This document shows positions 24,632 to 35,042 of a stretch of 35,042 bases of DNA, in pieces. Under the pieces are notes generated by a model, which was not told the origin of the DNA, did no database searches, and was given only the letters and a program-made list of their open reading frames with translations. Each line of letters begins with the position of its first letter. The stretch's first letter is position 1. The position numbers and the translations under genes are program-made. The stretch spans positions 1 through 35,042 of the forward strand of contig CAKRAT010000018.1 of assembly GCA_934295165.1 (NCBI GenBank), given 5' to 3'. The DNA comes from an uncultured Dorea sp. GTDB taxonomy: Bacteria > Bacillota > Clostridia > Lachnospirales > Lachnospiraceae.

Positions 24632-24642
<11 letters not shown>
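24433..24642 (+). CDS. yaaA: S4-domain RNA-binding protein (YaaA/RlbA type)
   Basis: This 69-residue single S4 domain (METIILRGEYIKLGQALKAAGM, then GLVMVNGETDTRRGRKLYGGDIV) resembles ribosomal S4-type RNA binders. YaaA lies between dnaN and recF in nearly all Firmicutes. Its role is not firmly known, and it has been linked to ribosome assembly. The ATG at 24433 has an AGAGAGG-like site about 12 nt upstream. A longer frame from 24325 lacks a good site. It overlaps the recF start by 11 bp if recF uses TTG 24632. Confidence 0.9.
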
Positions 24643-27666
<3,024 letters not shown>

Positions 27667-27720
27667 TATAAGCGTGTAGAAGAAAGGAGGAACAGGGATA
27701 ATTAAATCTCTGAGAGATTG

Positions 27721-30267
27721 ATGGAAGACAATATATTTGACAAAGTCCACGAAGTGGATCTGAAACAGACAATGGAAACCTCTTATATCGACTACGCGAT
27801 GAGTGTTATTGCGTCCCGTGCACTGCCGGATGTAAGAGATGGTTTGAAACCGGTACAGAGAAGAATCCTGTACTCTATGATCGAACTGAATAACGGTCCC
27901 GACAAGCCGCACAGAAAGTGTGCACGTATCGTCGGTGATACGATGGGTAAATATCACCCGCACGGTGACAGTTCGATCTATGGAGCATTGGTTAATATGG
28001 CACAGGAATGGTCTACCAGATATCCGCTGGTAGACGGACATGGTAACTTTGGTTCTGTGGACGGTGACGGTGCTGCCGCCATGCGATACACAGAGGCAAG
28101 ACTGAGTAAGATTTCCATGGAATTAACGGCGGATATTAATAAAAATACCGTTGATTTTATTCCGAACTTTGACGAGACGGAGAAAGAACCTACCGTTCTG
28201 CCGGCAAGATTCCCGAACCTTCTGGTCAACGGTACTTCCGGTATCGCTGTAGGTATGGCGACCAATATCCCGCCGCACAACCTGCGTGAAGTGATCAATG
28301 CGGTTGTACAGATCATCGATGACCAGATCGAGGATAAAGAAGAGACAACGATCGAAGAGATCTTAAAGATCATCAAAGGACCGGACTTCCCGACCGGAGG
28401 TATGATCCTTGGAACCAGAGGAATTGAAGAGGCATACAGAACCGGACGTGGCAAGATCCGTGTGCGTGCGGTGACAGATATCGAGGCGATGCCGAACGGC
28501 AAGAGCCGCATCATCGTAAGTGAACTTCCTTACATGGTGAATAAAGCAAGACTGATCGAGAAGATCGCAGAACTGGTACGTGATAAGAAGATCGACGGCA
28601 TCACAGACTTAAGTGACCAGTCAAGCCGTGAAGGAATGCGTGTAGTCATTGAACTCAGGAGAGATGCCAATGCAAACGTTATCCTGAACCAGTTATACAA
28701 ACATACACAGCTTCAGGACACATTCGGTGTGATCATGCTGGCACTGGTCGGCAACGAGCCGAAGGTCATGAACCTGATGGAGATGCTCAACTACTACCTG
28801 AGACATCAGGAAGAAGTTGTGACACGCCGTACACAGTATGAGTTAAATAAAGCCGAAGAACGTGCGCATATCTTACAGGGATTACTGATCGCATTAGATA
28901 ACATCGATGAAGTGATCAAGATCATCAGAGGTTCCCAGACTGTCCAGATCGCAAAATCAGAATTGATGGAGCGTTTCGGACTGACAGATGTACAGGCACA
29001 GGCAATCGTAGATATGAGACTGCGTGCCCTGACAGGTCTGGAAAGAGAGAAACTCGAAGCAGAATATAAAGCACTGATGGAGCAGATCGAACATTTACGT
29101 GCGATCCTCGCAGACAGAAAGTTATTACTTGGCGTGATCAAAGAAGAGATCCTCGTGATCCGTGATAAATACGGAGATGAGAGAAGAACATCCATCGGAT
29201 TCGATGAGTTCGATATCTCCATGGAAGACCTGATCCCAAGGGAAGACGTTGTCATCACGATGACAAAGCTTGGATATATCAAGAGAATGTCTCACGATAC
29301 ATTCAAAGCCCAGAACCGTGGAGGCAAGGGAATCAAAGGTATGCAGAAGCTGGACGAGGATTATGTAGAAGAACTCTTCATGACCAATACACATCACTAC
29401 CTGATGTTCTTTACGAACACCGGACGTGTATACCGCATGAAAGCATACGAGATCCCGGAAGCAAGCAGAACATCCAGAGGAACTGCGATCGTGAATCTGT
29501 TACAGTTAATGCCGGGCGAGAAGATCAGTGCGGTCATTCCGATCGAGAAATATAACGATGATGAGTATCTGCTGATGGCAACCAAGAAAGGTCTCATCAA
29601 GAAGACTCCAATCAAAGAGTATGCAAATGTCAGAAAGACAGGACTTGCAGCAATTACTCTGCGTGAGGAGGATGAACTGATCGAGGTGAAATATACAGAC
29701 AGCGATCATGATGTATTCATGGTTACGAAGTATGGACAGTGTATCCGCTTCAACGAAAGTGATGTGCGTCCGACAGGAAGAACATCCATGGGTGTCCGTG
29801 GTATGAATCTGGTAGACCGTGATGAAGTAATTGGAATGCAGATTGATTCACAGGGAACAGACCTGCTCATCGTGTCCGAATATGGTATGGGTAAACGTAC
29901 TTCCATCGATGAATTCACAGCCCAGAACCGAGGCGGTAAAGGTGTGAAGTGCTACAAGATCACAGAGAAGACCGGCAACGTTGTAGGCGTGAAAGCTGTA
30001 GACGAAGATAATGAGATCATGATCATCAATACAGAGGGAATCATTATCCGTATGAAGTGTGACGGAATCTCAGAACTCGGAAGAGTGACATCTGGCGTGA
30101 AACTGATCAACCTGCCGGAAGGAGATAAAGTTGCCTGCATCGCGAAGGTACGCAAAGGTGATGAATCAGAAGAAGATCTGGTAGAGCCGGAAGAAAGTAC
30201 AGAAGATTCTGAGGCAGTAGAAACAGAAGTGGAAGAGAATACAGAAAGCTCTGAGACGGAAGAATAA
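27721..30267 (+). CDS. gyrA: DNA gyrase subunit A
   Basis: This is the breakage-reunion half of gyrase. The 848-residue protein starts [14 protein letters not shown] and has the QRDR region [17 protein letters not shown]. The catalytic Tyr123 lies in [12 protein letters not shown], and a C-terminal beta-pinwheel contains GyrA-box-like QNRGGKG. A Glu/Ser-rich acidic tail closes it. At the QRDR position matching E. coli Asp87 it has Gly88, next to Ser84/Ser85. The start is ATG 27721. The nearest strong AGGAGG is about 30 nt upstream, farther than normal. A TTG directly before it is also in frame. Confidence 0.97.
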   Translation: MEDNIFDKVHEVDLKQTMETSYIDYAMSVIASRALPDVRDGLKPVQRRILYSMIELNNGPDKPHRKCARIVGDTMGKYHPHGDSSIYGALVNMAQEWSTRYPLVDGHGNFGSVDGDGAAAMRYTEARLSKISMELTADINKNTVDFIPNFDETEKEPTVLPARFPNLLVNGTSGIAVGMATNIPPHNLREVINAVVQIIDDQIEDKEETTIEEILKIIKGPDFPTGGMILGTRGIEEAYRTGRGKIRVRAVTDIEAMPNGKSRIIVSELPYMVNKARLIEKIAELVRDKKIDGITDLSDQSSREGMRVVIELRRDANANVILNQLYKHTQLQDTFGVIMLALVGNEPKVMNLMEMLNYYLRHQEEVVTRRTQYELNKAEERAHILQGLLIALDNIDEVIKIIRGSQTVQIAKSELMERFGLTDVQAQAIVDMRLRALTGLEREKLEAEYKALMEQIEHLRAILADRKLLLGVIKEEILVIRDKYGDERRTSIGFDEFDISMEDLIPREDVVITMTKLGYIKRMSHDTFKAQNRGGKGIKGMQKLDEDYVEELFMTNTHHYLMFFTNTGRVYRMKAYEIPEASRTSRGTAIVNLLQLMPGEKISAVIPIEKYNDDEYLLMATKKGLIKKTPIKEYANVRKTGLAAITLREEDELIEVKYTDSDHDVFMVTKYGQCIRFNESDVRPTGRTSMGVRGMNLVDRDEVIGMQIDSQGTDLLIVSEYGMGKRTSIDEFTAQNRGGKGVKCYKITEKTGNVVGVKAVDEDNEIMIINTEGIIIRMKCDGISELGRVTSGVKLINLPEGDKVACIAKVRKGDESEEDLVEPEESTEDSEAVETEVEENTESSETEE

Positions 30268-30347
30268 AGATGAGAGAATACAAAGGCTATATCATGCAGG
30301 AGTTGCAGACATTTTTTTGAATGCATGGTGATATATAAGGATATTTA

Positions 30348-30374
30348 AAGAAGCTGCCACTGGCAGCTTCTTTT
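30348..30374 (+). terminator. Terminator after gyrA
   Basis: AAGAAGCTGCCA (30348-30359) pairs with TGGCAGCTTCTT (30361-30372) and TTTT follows. It lies about 80 bp after the gyrA stop. Confidence 0.85.
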
Positions 30375-30404
30375 GAACGTATAGCGATATGAGAAGGAAA
30401 TAGA

Positions 30405-30436
30405 AAAAGGGCGTGGATTTTCATCCATGCCCTTTT
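30405..30436 (-). terminator. Terminator after the C_GCAxxG_C_C gene
   Basis: Long inverted repeat (14-bp arms 30405-30418 and 30423-30436 with a 4-nt loop) ending in T-runs on both strands. On the minus strand it lies about 35 bp past the stop at 30472. It may also act on the plus strand as a second stop for gyrA read-through. Confidence 0.8.
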
Positions 30437-30471
30437 AGAGTCTCAGTTCAAGTTTTCTGATTTTCAATTTC

Positions 30472-30933
30472 TTAGTTTTCTGCTTCATCCGCAGCAAGTT
30501 CACGAAGAATGATCTCTGCCGTTTTCTTTACGGTAGCAGCAACAAAATCCGTACACTGTGCTTTACGCTCCGGAGAATTCTTCTCTTTTCCTTTTGTCAG
30601 AACACGGCAGCATGTTGCACCACAGTATTCTTTGAAGAAATCATGGATTTCATTTGAAAGCTTGAAGCATCGGTTTACCTTAGGATCGCCAGGTGTCTTA
30701 CGTCCGAAGAAATATCCGATGCACATGGTTGCTCCGGCGAGAGCACCACAGATACATCCGCCTCCGCCAAGTCCCCATGGGAAACCGGAACTCATGGCAA
30801 TCGCATCATCAGACATATCCAGTTCAAAATTCTTTTTAATCGCATAAATTACAGATTCTGAACAGGCGAAACCCTGATTGAAGATGTCTACCGCATCCTT
30901 TTGAAGTTTCTCTAAATTTACATTTGTTGTCAT
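30472..30933 (-). CDS. C_GCAxxG_C_C family (redox-active Cys) protein
   Basis: This 153-residue, Cys-rich protein belongs to the C_GCAxxG_C_C family, widespread in anaerobes and proposed to be redox or metal-linked. The conserved glycine- and cysteine-rich core (FPWGLGGGGCICGALAGATMCIG) starts near residue 51, and other cysteines lie at about 24, 89, 104, 108, 109 and 127. I start at ATG 30933, which has TAGGAGGGG upstream. A longer frame to 31149 runs through the fumA upstream region and is not credible. The gene is on the minus strand between gyrA and the fumarate hydratase genes, opposite to both. Function in the cell is unknown. Confidence 0.88.
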   Translation of the reverse strand: MTTNVNLEKLQKDAVDIFNQGFACSESVIYAIKKNFELDMSDDAIAMSSGFPWGLGGGGCICGALAGATMCIGYFFGRKTPGDPKVNRCFKLSNEIHDFFKEYCGATCCRVLTKGKEKNSPERKAQCTDFVAATVKKTAEIILRELAADEAEN

Positions 30934-30985
30934 TTCAACCCCTCCTAAAAATGTATTAAATTCATTATAGCACAGTGAAAAGAAC

Positions 30986-31014
30986 TTGTATATCGTATAG
31001 GGACAGGGTAAAAT
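30986..31014 (+). promoter_or_regulatory. Predicted promoter of the fumarate hydratase operon
   Basis: TTGTAT (30986-30991), 17-bp spacer, TAAAAT (31009-31014). This gives a leader of about 65 nt that contains the hairpin described at 31042-31073. Confidence 0.5.
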
Positions 31015-31041
31015 GAGAAAGGGACAGGGCTTTTTAAATTT

Positions 31042-31073
31042 GGGACGGAGGTTTTCTGAAAATCCCCCGTCCC
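31042..31073 (+). other. Hairpin just upstream of the fumA-type ribosome-binding site, with repeated GGGACAGGG-like motifs
   Basis: GGGACGG (31042-31048) pairs with CCGTCCC (31067-31073), with an inner GGTTTT/AAAA-CC stem and CTG loop. AAGGAGG (31075-31081) follows directly. Two GGGACAGGG copies lie just upstream near 31000-31029. The motif resembles small dispersed repeat (REP/MITE-like) sequences seen in Lachnospiraceae genomes. Confidence 0.55.
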
Positions 31074-31087
31074 CAAGGAGGATATAG

Positions 31088-31930
31088 ATGAGAACAATTA
31101 ATACAACTATCATCACACAAAATATAAAAGAAATGTGCATACAGGCCAATCATTTTCTCGCAGATGATATGGATAAAGAAATGAAACATGCAGTAGAGAA
31201 CGAAAAATCACCGCTCGGCCGGCAGATTCTGGAGCAGTTGCAGGATAATCTGAAGATTGCAGCAGAAGACATGATTCCAATTTGTCAGGATACCGGCATG
31301 GCTGTCGTATTCATGAAGATTGGACAGGATGTACATTTCGAAGGTGGTAATCTGGAAGATGCCATCAACGAGGGGGTTCGTCAGGGATACATAGAAGGAT
31401 TCTTGAGAAAATCCGTCGTAGGAGATCCGATCATTCGTGAAAATACTAAAGATAACACACCGGCGGTGATCCACTACAATATTGTGCCGGGAGATAAAGT
31501 AGAGATTAAAGTCGCACCGAAAGGATTCGGAAGCGAGAATATGAGCCGTGTATTCATGCTGAAACCTGCAGACGGAATTGAAGGTGTAAAGAACGCAATT
31601 CTTACAGCAGTCAGAGATGCAGGACCGAATGCCTGTCCACCGATGGTAGTCGGAGTAGGTGTTGGAGGAACATTTGAAAAATGTGCACTGATGGCAAAAG
31701 AGGCACTGACAAGAGAGGCAGGATCACATTCGGAAATTCCATGGGTGAAAGAGCTGGAAGAAGAGATGCTGGAGACGATTAATAAGCTTGGTATCGGACC
31801 AGGAGGACTTGGCGGAACTACAACGGCACTTGCGGTAAACGTCAATACTTATCCGACACATATAGCAGGACTTCCGGTTGCAATTAATATTTGCTGCCAT
31901 GTTAACCGTCATATCATCAGGGAGGTGTAA
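31088..31930 (+). CDS. Fe-S fumarate hydratase (class I) alpha subunit, or tartrate dehydratase alpha
   Basis: This 280-residue protein is the catalytic [4Fe-4S] subunit of the two-part class I hydro-lyases. It reversibly hydrates fumarate to malate, or acts on L-tartrate in the related enzyme. The cluster cysteines are Cys66 (IPICQDTGM), Cys183 (NACPPM) and Cys199 (FEKCA). GKVEIKVAPKGFGSENMS-like sequence and GPGGLGGTTTALAV give the family order. The ATG at 31088 has AAGGAGG directly upstream. The beta subunit gene follows after 5 bp. Fumarate hydratase is more common in this lineage, but tartrate specificity cannot be excluded by sequence alone. Confidence 0.9.
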   Translation: MRTINTTIITQNIKEMCIQANHFLADDMDKEMKHAVENEKSPLGRQILEQLQDNLKIAAEDMIPICQDTGMAVVFMKIGQDVHFEGGNLEDAINEGVRQGYIEGFLRKSVVGDPIIRENTKDNTPAVIHYNIVPGDKVEIKVAPKGFGSENMSRVFMLKPADGIEGVKNAILTAVRDAGPNACPPMVVGVGVGGTFEKCALMAKEALTREAGSHSEIPWVKELEEEMLETINKLGIGPGGLGGTTTALAVNVNTYPTHIAGLPVAINICCHVNRHIIREV

Positions 31931-31935
31931 TCAGC

Positions 31936-32487
31936 ATGGATAAACATATCACAGCACCAATTACAAAAGAAATAGCAAGATCTCTTCACGCAGGAGATTA
32001 TGTATACGTTACAGGAACTATTTACACAGCAAGAGATGCAGCACACAAGCGTATGGATGAAGCACTGGACCGTGGTGAGAAACTTCCAATCGACATCAAA
32101 GATCAGGCAATTTACTACATGGGACCATCTCCGGCAAGAGAAGGACGTCCAATAGGATCTGCAGGACCAACGACTGCAAGCCGTATGGATAAGTATGCTC
32201 CACGTCTGTTAGATCTTGGACAGACAGCTATGATTGGAAAAGGTAAGAGAAGCCAGGAGGTTATCGATGCGGTGGTGCGTAACGGATGCGTATACCTTGC
32301 CGCTATCGGAGGAGCCGGTGCATTGTTATCCAAATGCATCAAATCTTCAGAAGTCATCGCATACGAAGATCTCGGAACCGAAGCAATCCGAAAATTACAG
32401 GTAGAGAATCTTCCGGTTATTGTAGTCGTCGACAGTGAAGGTAACAATCTGTATGAAACTGCAATCAAGGAGTATGCGAAGATATGA
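31936..32487 (+). CDS. Fe-S fumarate hydratase (class I) beta subunit, or tartrate dehydratase beta
   Basis: This 183-residue partner of the alpha subunit forms the other part of the active site. Family motifs include GDYVYVTGTIYTARDAAHKR, YYMGPSPAREGRPIGSAGPTTASRMD and MIGKGKRS, and it ends EYAKI. The ATG has AGGGAGG upstream. Its TGA overlaps the plsC ATG by 4 bp, so the plsC-type gene is part of the transcript. Together the two subunits complete the reductive or oxidative fumarate/malate step in this anaerobe. Confidence 0.9.
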   Translation: MDKHITAPITKEIARSLHAGDYVYVTGTIYTARDAAHKRMDEALDRGEKLPIDIKDQAIYYMGPSPAREGRPIGSAGPTTASRMDKYAPRLLDLGQTAMIGKGKRSQEVIDAVVRNGCVYLAAIGGAGALLSKCIKSSEVIAYEDLGTEAIRKLQVENLPVIVVVDSEGNNLYETAIKEYAKI

Positions 32488-33194
32488 GAAGAATCTTTTT
32501 AATGGTTCTTCGGAATATTTTCTTTGTGCCTGTTTACTGGTATAAATTATGCTACCATGCCAGACATGTAGATAAATATACAGAAGAAGAACATTATGAA
32601 TTATTAAAATATATCGATCACCGTGCCAATACATCAGGAAATATTACGATAGAAGTATATGGACAGGAAAATATTCCACAACAGGATGGATTTATATTCT
32701 ATCCGAATCATCAGGGATTGTATGATGTACTTGCAATTATGGAAGCATGTCCGAAACCTTTTTCTGTTGTGGCAAAAAAAGAAGTGGCCAATGTACCATT
32801 TTTGAAACAGGTATTTACATGCATGAAAGCATATATGATTGATCGTGAAGACGTGCGTCAGTCACTTCAGGTGATTATAAATGTCAGCAATGATGTAAAA
32901 AACGGTAAAAATTTTCTGGTTTTCCCAGAGGGAACGAGATCAAAACAGGGAAATCAGGTACAGGAATTTAAAGGTGGAAGCTTTAAAGCAGCAACCCGGG
33001 CGAAGTGTCCGATCATCCCGGTAGCATTGATTAATTGTTTTGTACCATTTGATTCCAAGACGACAGAACAAGTTAATGTGCAGGTACATTTTTTAGAACC
33101 ATTACTCTATGAAGAATATAAAAATATGAAAACAACAGAAATTGCAACATTGGTACGGGAGAAAATTCAACATACGATTAACGAAAATGTATAA
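32484..33194 (+). CDS. plsC: 1-acyl-glycerol-3-phosphate acyltransferase (PlsC family)
   Basis: This 236-residue membrane-associated acyltransferase makes phosphatidic acid from lyso-phosphatidic acid. Motif I (PNHQGLYDVL) contains the H-x4-D pair His76/Asp81, and motif III is FPEGTRS near 146-152. An N-terminal hydrophobic stretch (FLMVLRNIFFVPVYWY) may anchor it. The start ATG overlaps the fumarate hydratase beta stop by 4 bp (ATGA). The following regulator gene starts 14 bp later. This and the next genes are more AT-rich than fumA/fumB. PlsC is the best guess, and other glycerophospholipid acyltransferases share the motifs. Confidence 0.85.
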   Translation: MRRIFLMVLRNIFFVPVYWYKLCYHARHVDKYTEEEHYELLKYIDHRANTSGNITIEVYGQENIPQQDGFIFYPNHQGLYDVLAIMEACPKPFSVVAKKEVANVPFLKQVFTCMKAYMIDREDVRQSLQVIINVSNDVKNGKNFLVFPEGTRSKQGNQVQEFKGGSFKAATRAKCPIIPVALINCFVPFDSKTTEQVNVQVHFLEPLLYEEYKNMKTTEIATLVREKIQHTINENV

Positions 33195-33208
33195 AAGGAT
33201 TTCAGACA

Positions 33209-34408
33209 ATGAGAGAAAAAGTATTACTGGTAAAAACATTTGGAAATTTTTATATGGAATATGATGGAAAGTCTTTGCTTGGAAAAAAAGTTGGAGAAAC
33301 GCAATTTACATCATTAATGCAGATGGTGATACATGAAAGAAGGAACGGTGTCTGCCGGGAGAGACTTGAAGAAGTATTGTTTGGAGAACGAGAAATAGTT
33401 AACGTGCAGCATGCACTCCAAAGTGTGATTTACAATGCAAAAAAAAGATTGGAAAAAGCCGGACTTCCGAAGGTAAATTATATAGAAATCAAAAATGGAG
33501 TTGTATATTGGACAAAAGAAATAGAAGTTCAGGAGGATGCTTCGGAGTTTGATCTTTTATATCAAAAAATAAAAAATGAAAAAGATGGAGAAAAGAAGCT
33601 TATATATCTGGAACAGATATTTGCAATTTATACAGGAGAATTCCTTAAGACGCGGCAAAATGCAATCTGGATAGTAATAGAATCAAACCGTTATCAGGAT
33701 ATGTTCCGTGAATGCGTAGAAGAAGCCGCCGGGTTATACAGAGAAAGACAGGATTATGACAGGTTGGAAGCACTTGGAAAATATGCATCAGAGATTGAAC
33801 CATTTTTAGAATGGGAAGCATTGATCATGGAGGCTATAGTATCACTTGGCCGATATGAAGAGGCAAGAAAATTATATGCAGATACAGCAGAAAGATATTT
33901 TGAAAAACGTGGGTTAAAACCATCGAGACGTCTTCTTGATTCGCTGAATCAGTTGGGAAATCAAGTTATGCATTCGTATGAAGTGCTTGATAATATACAG
34001 GAAAATCTTGAAGAAAAAGCCAACATGGAAAGAAAAGGAGCCTATCTGTGTAGTTATCCAACGTTTCAGGGAATCTATCAGCAGCTTGTAAGAATGTTGG
34101 AACGAAGCGGGCAGTCTATTTATCTTATGTTGTGTACGATTATAGACAGTAAAGGAAAGCCGATGAAGGAAGGTCCTCAGTTGGAAGCGATGGCCAAGAG
34201 ACTGGAATATGCCATCTGCATGTCCATTCGAAGCAGTGATGTTGTAAATCATTATAGCAAAGGACAATATCTCGTTCTATTGATTAATACCACGAGAGAA
34301 GATTGTAAAATCATTCAAAAACGGATTGACCATCAGTTTCTGACAGACCGTCAGCGGACAGGGGTAAGATATTATGTGAATAATGTTTTATACCAAAAAG
34401 ACTTTTAG
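33209..34408 (+). CDS. SARP-like BTAD regulator with degenerate GGDEF-like C-terminus
   Basis: This 399-residue protein has three parts. Residues 1-95 form an OmpR-like winged helix (MREKVLLVKTFGNFYMEYDG, FTSLMQMVIHERRNGVCRERLEEVLFG). Residues 100-250 form a BTAD-type helical repeat domain (YLEQIFAIYTGEFLKTR, then YEEARKLYADTAERYFEKRG). Residues 285-395 look like a GGDEF fold (LCTIIDSKG, then SIRSSDVVNHYSKGQYLVLL). The GGDEF site reads SKGQY, so cyclase activity is unlikely. BTAD regulators usually activate gene clusters. Its targets are unknown here. It lies 14 bp after plsC in the fum operon and is followed by a small unknown gene. Confidence 0.75.
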   Translation: MREKVLLVKTFGNFYMEYDGKSLLGKKVGETQFTSLMQMVIHERRNGVCRERLEEVLFGEREIVNVQHALQSVIYNAKKRLEKAGLPKVNYIEIKNGVVYWTKEIEVQEDASEFDLLYQKIKNEKDGEKKLIYLEQIFAIYTGEFLKTRQNAIWIVIESNRYQDMFRECVEEAAGLYRERQDYDRLEALGKYASEIEPFLEWEALIMEAIVSLGRYEEARKLYADTAERYFEKRGLKPSRRLLDSLNQLGNQVMHSYEVLDNIQENLEEKANMERKGAYLCSYPTFQGIYQQLVRMLERSGQSIYLMLCTIIDSKGKPMKEGPQLEAMAKRLEYAICMSIRSSDVVNHYSKGQYLVLLINTTREDCKIIQKRIDHQFLTDRQRTGVRYYVNNVLYQKDF

Positions 34409-34442
34409 GAAAACACGAACCTAAAAGGAGGAAATTCTAAAA

Positions 34443-34898
34443 ATGAGTAATATGGGTAAATACATAGGGACTCCATGGGGTATCATACTTTGTATTGATT
34501 ATTATAAGAAAGAAAAAATCAAAGGGCGCATTTATCATAGATACCAGAAAGAGCCAACAGAATTTAATGGAATGGTGGAAGCTCTTTTGTTAATAGACGA
34601 ATTCTTTGATGAACTGGGATATCCTTTTCCAGGGAGTAAGTATCATTACTTTATAAATAATAAAAAAGTAATGAAATCGAATATGATAAAAATGTGGAGT
34701 GATGAAGAGATGTTGAAAAACAGTGGTGGTAAAGGAACCTTTGTAATAAGGGTAGAGCAGAGACAGCATAATACCTGGCAAGGAAAGGTTACGTGGGTAG
34801 AAGAAGGAAAGACAGAAAACTTTCAATCAGCTTTGGAATTGATTAAAATGATTGATGGTGTTTTGGAATCCAGGGTCAATATAGATGAAAATGAATAA
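34443..34898 (+). CDS. Uncharacterised protein of 151 residues following the BTAD regulator
   Basis: I do not recognise a named domain. It is a soluble protein with mixed alpha/beta character (IILCIDYYKKEKIKGRIYH, then a helix with EALLLIDEFFDELGYPFPG). The C-terminal part RVEQRQHNTWQGKVTWVEEG leads into a SALELIKMIDGVL helix. That half reads like a small beta-sheet/helix module. AAAGGAGG lies upstream of the ATG. It is 34 bp after the regulator gene, so it is likely co-transcribed and may be its partner or product. No signal peptide or membrane helix is seen. Confidence 0.75.
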   Translation: MSNMGKYIGTPWGIILCIDYYKKEKIKGRIYHRYQKEPTEFNGMVEALLLIDEFFDELGYPFPGSKYHYFINNKKVMKSNMIKMWSDEEMLKNSGGKGTFVIRVEQRQHNTWQGKVTWVEEGKTENFQSALELIKMIDGVLESRVNIDENE

Positions 34899-34933
34899 TT
34901 TGAAATAAAATGTAAAAAAGATGAAAAAAGTAA

Positions 34934-34962
34934 TTGACATTCATATAAAGGCTTGTTATAAT
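34934..34962 (+). promoter_or_regulatory. Consensus promoter of tRNA-Ser
   Basis: TTGACA (34934-34939), exact 17-bp spacer, TATAAT (34957-34962). It is a perfect match to the SigA consensus and lies 10 bp before the tRNA. Confidence 0.9.
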
Positions 34963-34972
34963 TATTTTCGCT

Positions 34973-35042
34973 GGAGAAATACTCAAGAGGCTGAAGAGGC
35001 GCCCCTGCTAAGGGTGTAGGTCGGGTAACCGGCGCGAGGGTT
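34973..35042 (+). tRNA. tRNA-Ser(GCU), 5' part, truncated by window end
   Basis: GGAGAAATACTCAAGAGGCT begins a serine tRNA. The anticodon stem CGCCC/GGGTG encloses loop CTGCTAA, giving anticodon GCT. A long variable arm (GTAGGTCGGGTAACCGGCGC region) marks it as type II. The 3' end lies outside the window. Confidence 0.93.

Noticed and set aside
30934..31149. Upstream extension of the C_GCAxxG_C_C gene by 72 residues
   Set aside because: It passes through the fumA leader hairpin and promoter. A strong ribosome-binding site precedes the ATG at 30933.

Overview
The window is the replication-origin region of a low-GC Gram-positive chromosome, most likely a gut-type Lachnospiraceae (Clostridia). 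The basis for this is the gene order rpmH-rnpA-yidD-yidC-jag-mnmE-mnmG-rsmG-parA-parB on one side of oriC and dnaA-dnaN-S4-recF-gyrB-gyrA on the other, plus clostridial marker families next to them (DUF4446, DUF3881, the C_GCAxxG_C_C family, DUF4230) and codon use. I name no species.

Layout. 1-330 is a T-box leader on the minus strand whose gene lies off the left edge. 331-6964 is a minus-strand accessory stretch: a membrane-anchored D,D-carboxypeptidase, an Hpt protein, a TPP-riboswitch unit (thiamine-binding-like protein and an ABC permease without its partners), a DUF4230 protein, a 35-residue membrane miniprotein and two YczE/YitT-type membrane proteins. 7075-8050 holds a HEPN/MNT (HepT-MntA-like) pair, tRNA-Arg(CCU) and a pair of DnaA boxes. 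8051-12701 is DUF3881, serS, DUF4446, parB, parA. 12702-14135 holds three perfect parS sites around a head-on alpha/beta hydrolase. One parS is the core of a 38-bp palindrome that also looks like the hydrolase terminator. 14136-21084 is the conserved rsmG-mnmG-mnmE-jag-yidC-yidD-rnpA-rpmH block.

oriC is bipartite: DnaA boxes lie in 21085-21454 (before dnaA) and in 22844-23147 (between dnaA and dnaN). From 21455 rightward, genes run on the plus strand: dnaA, dnaN, S4 protein, recF, gyrB, gyrA, then fumarate hydratase alpha/beta, a PlsC acyltransferase, a BTAD regulator with a degenerate GGDEF-like tail, an unknown 151-residue protein, and the 5' part of tRNA-Ser(GCU). Except for the hydrolase (13016-13888) and the C_GCAxxG_C_C gene (30472-30933), every gene is co-directional with a fork leaving oriC.

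The genes cooperate mainly in replication initiation (DnaA, DnaN, RecF, GyrAB), origin segregation (ParAB-parS), membrane protein insertion (YidC, YidD, KhpB) and tRNA/rRNA maturation (RnpA, MnmE, MnmG, RsmG). I see no insertion sequence, prophage or CRISPR array. The least ordinary items are the parS-terminator palindrome, the 35-residue membrane protein, the orphan thiamine unit, the HEPN/MNT pair, the distal DnaA-box pair and the BTAD/GGDEF-like regulator with its unknown partner.
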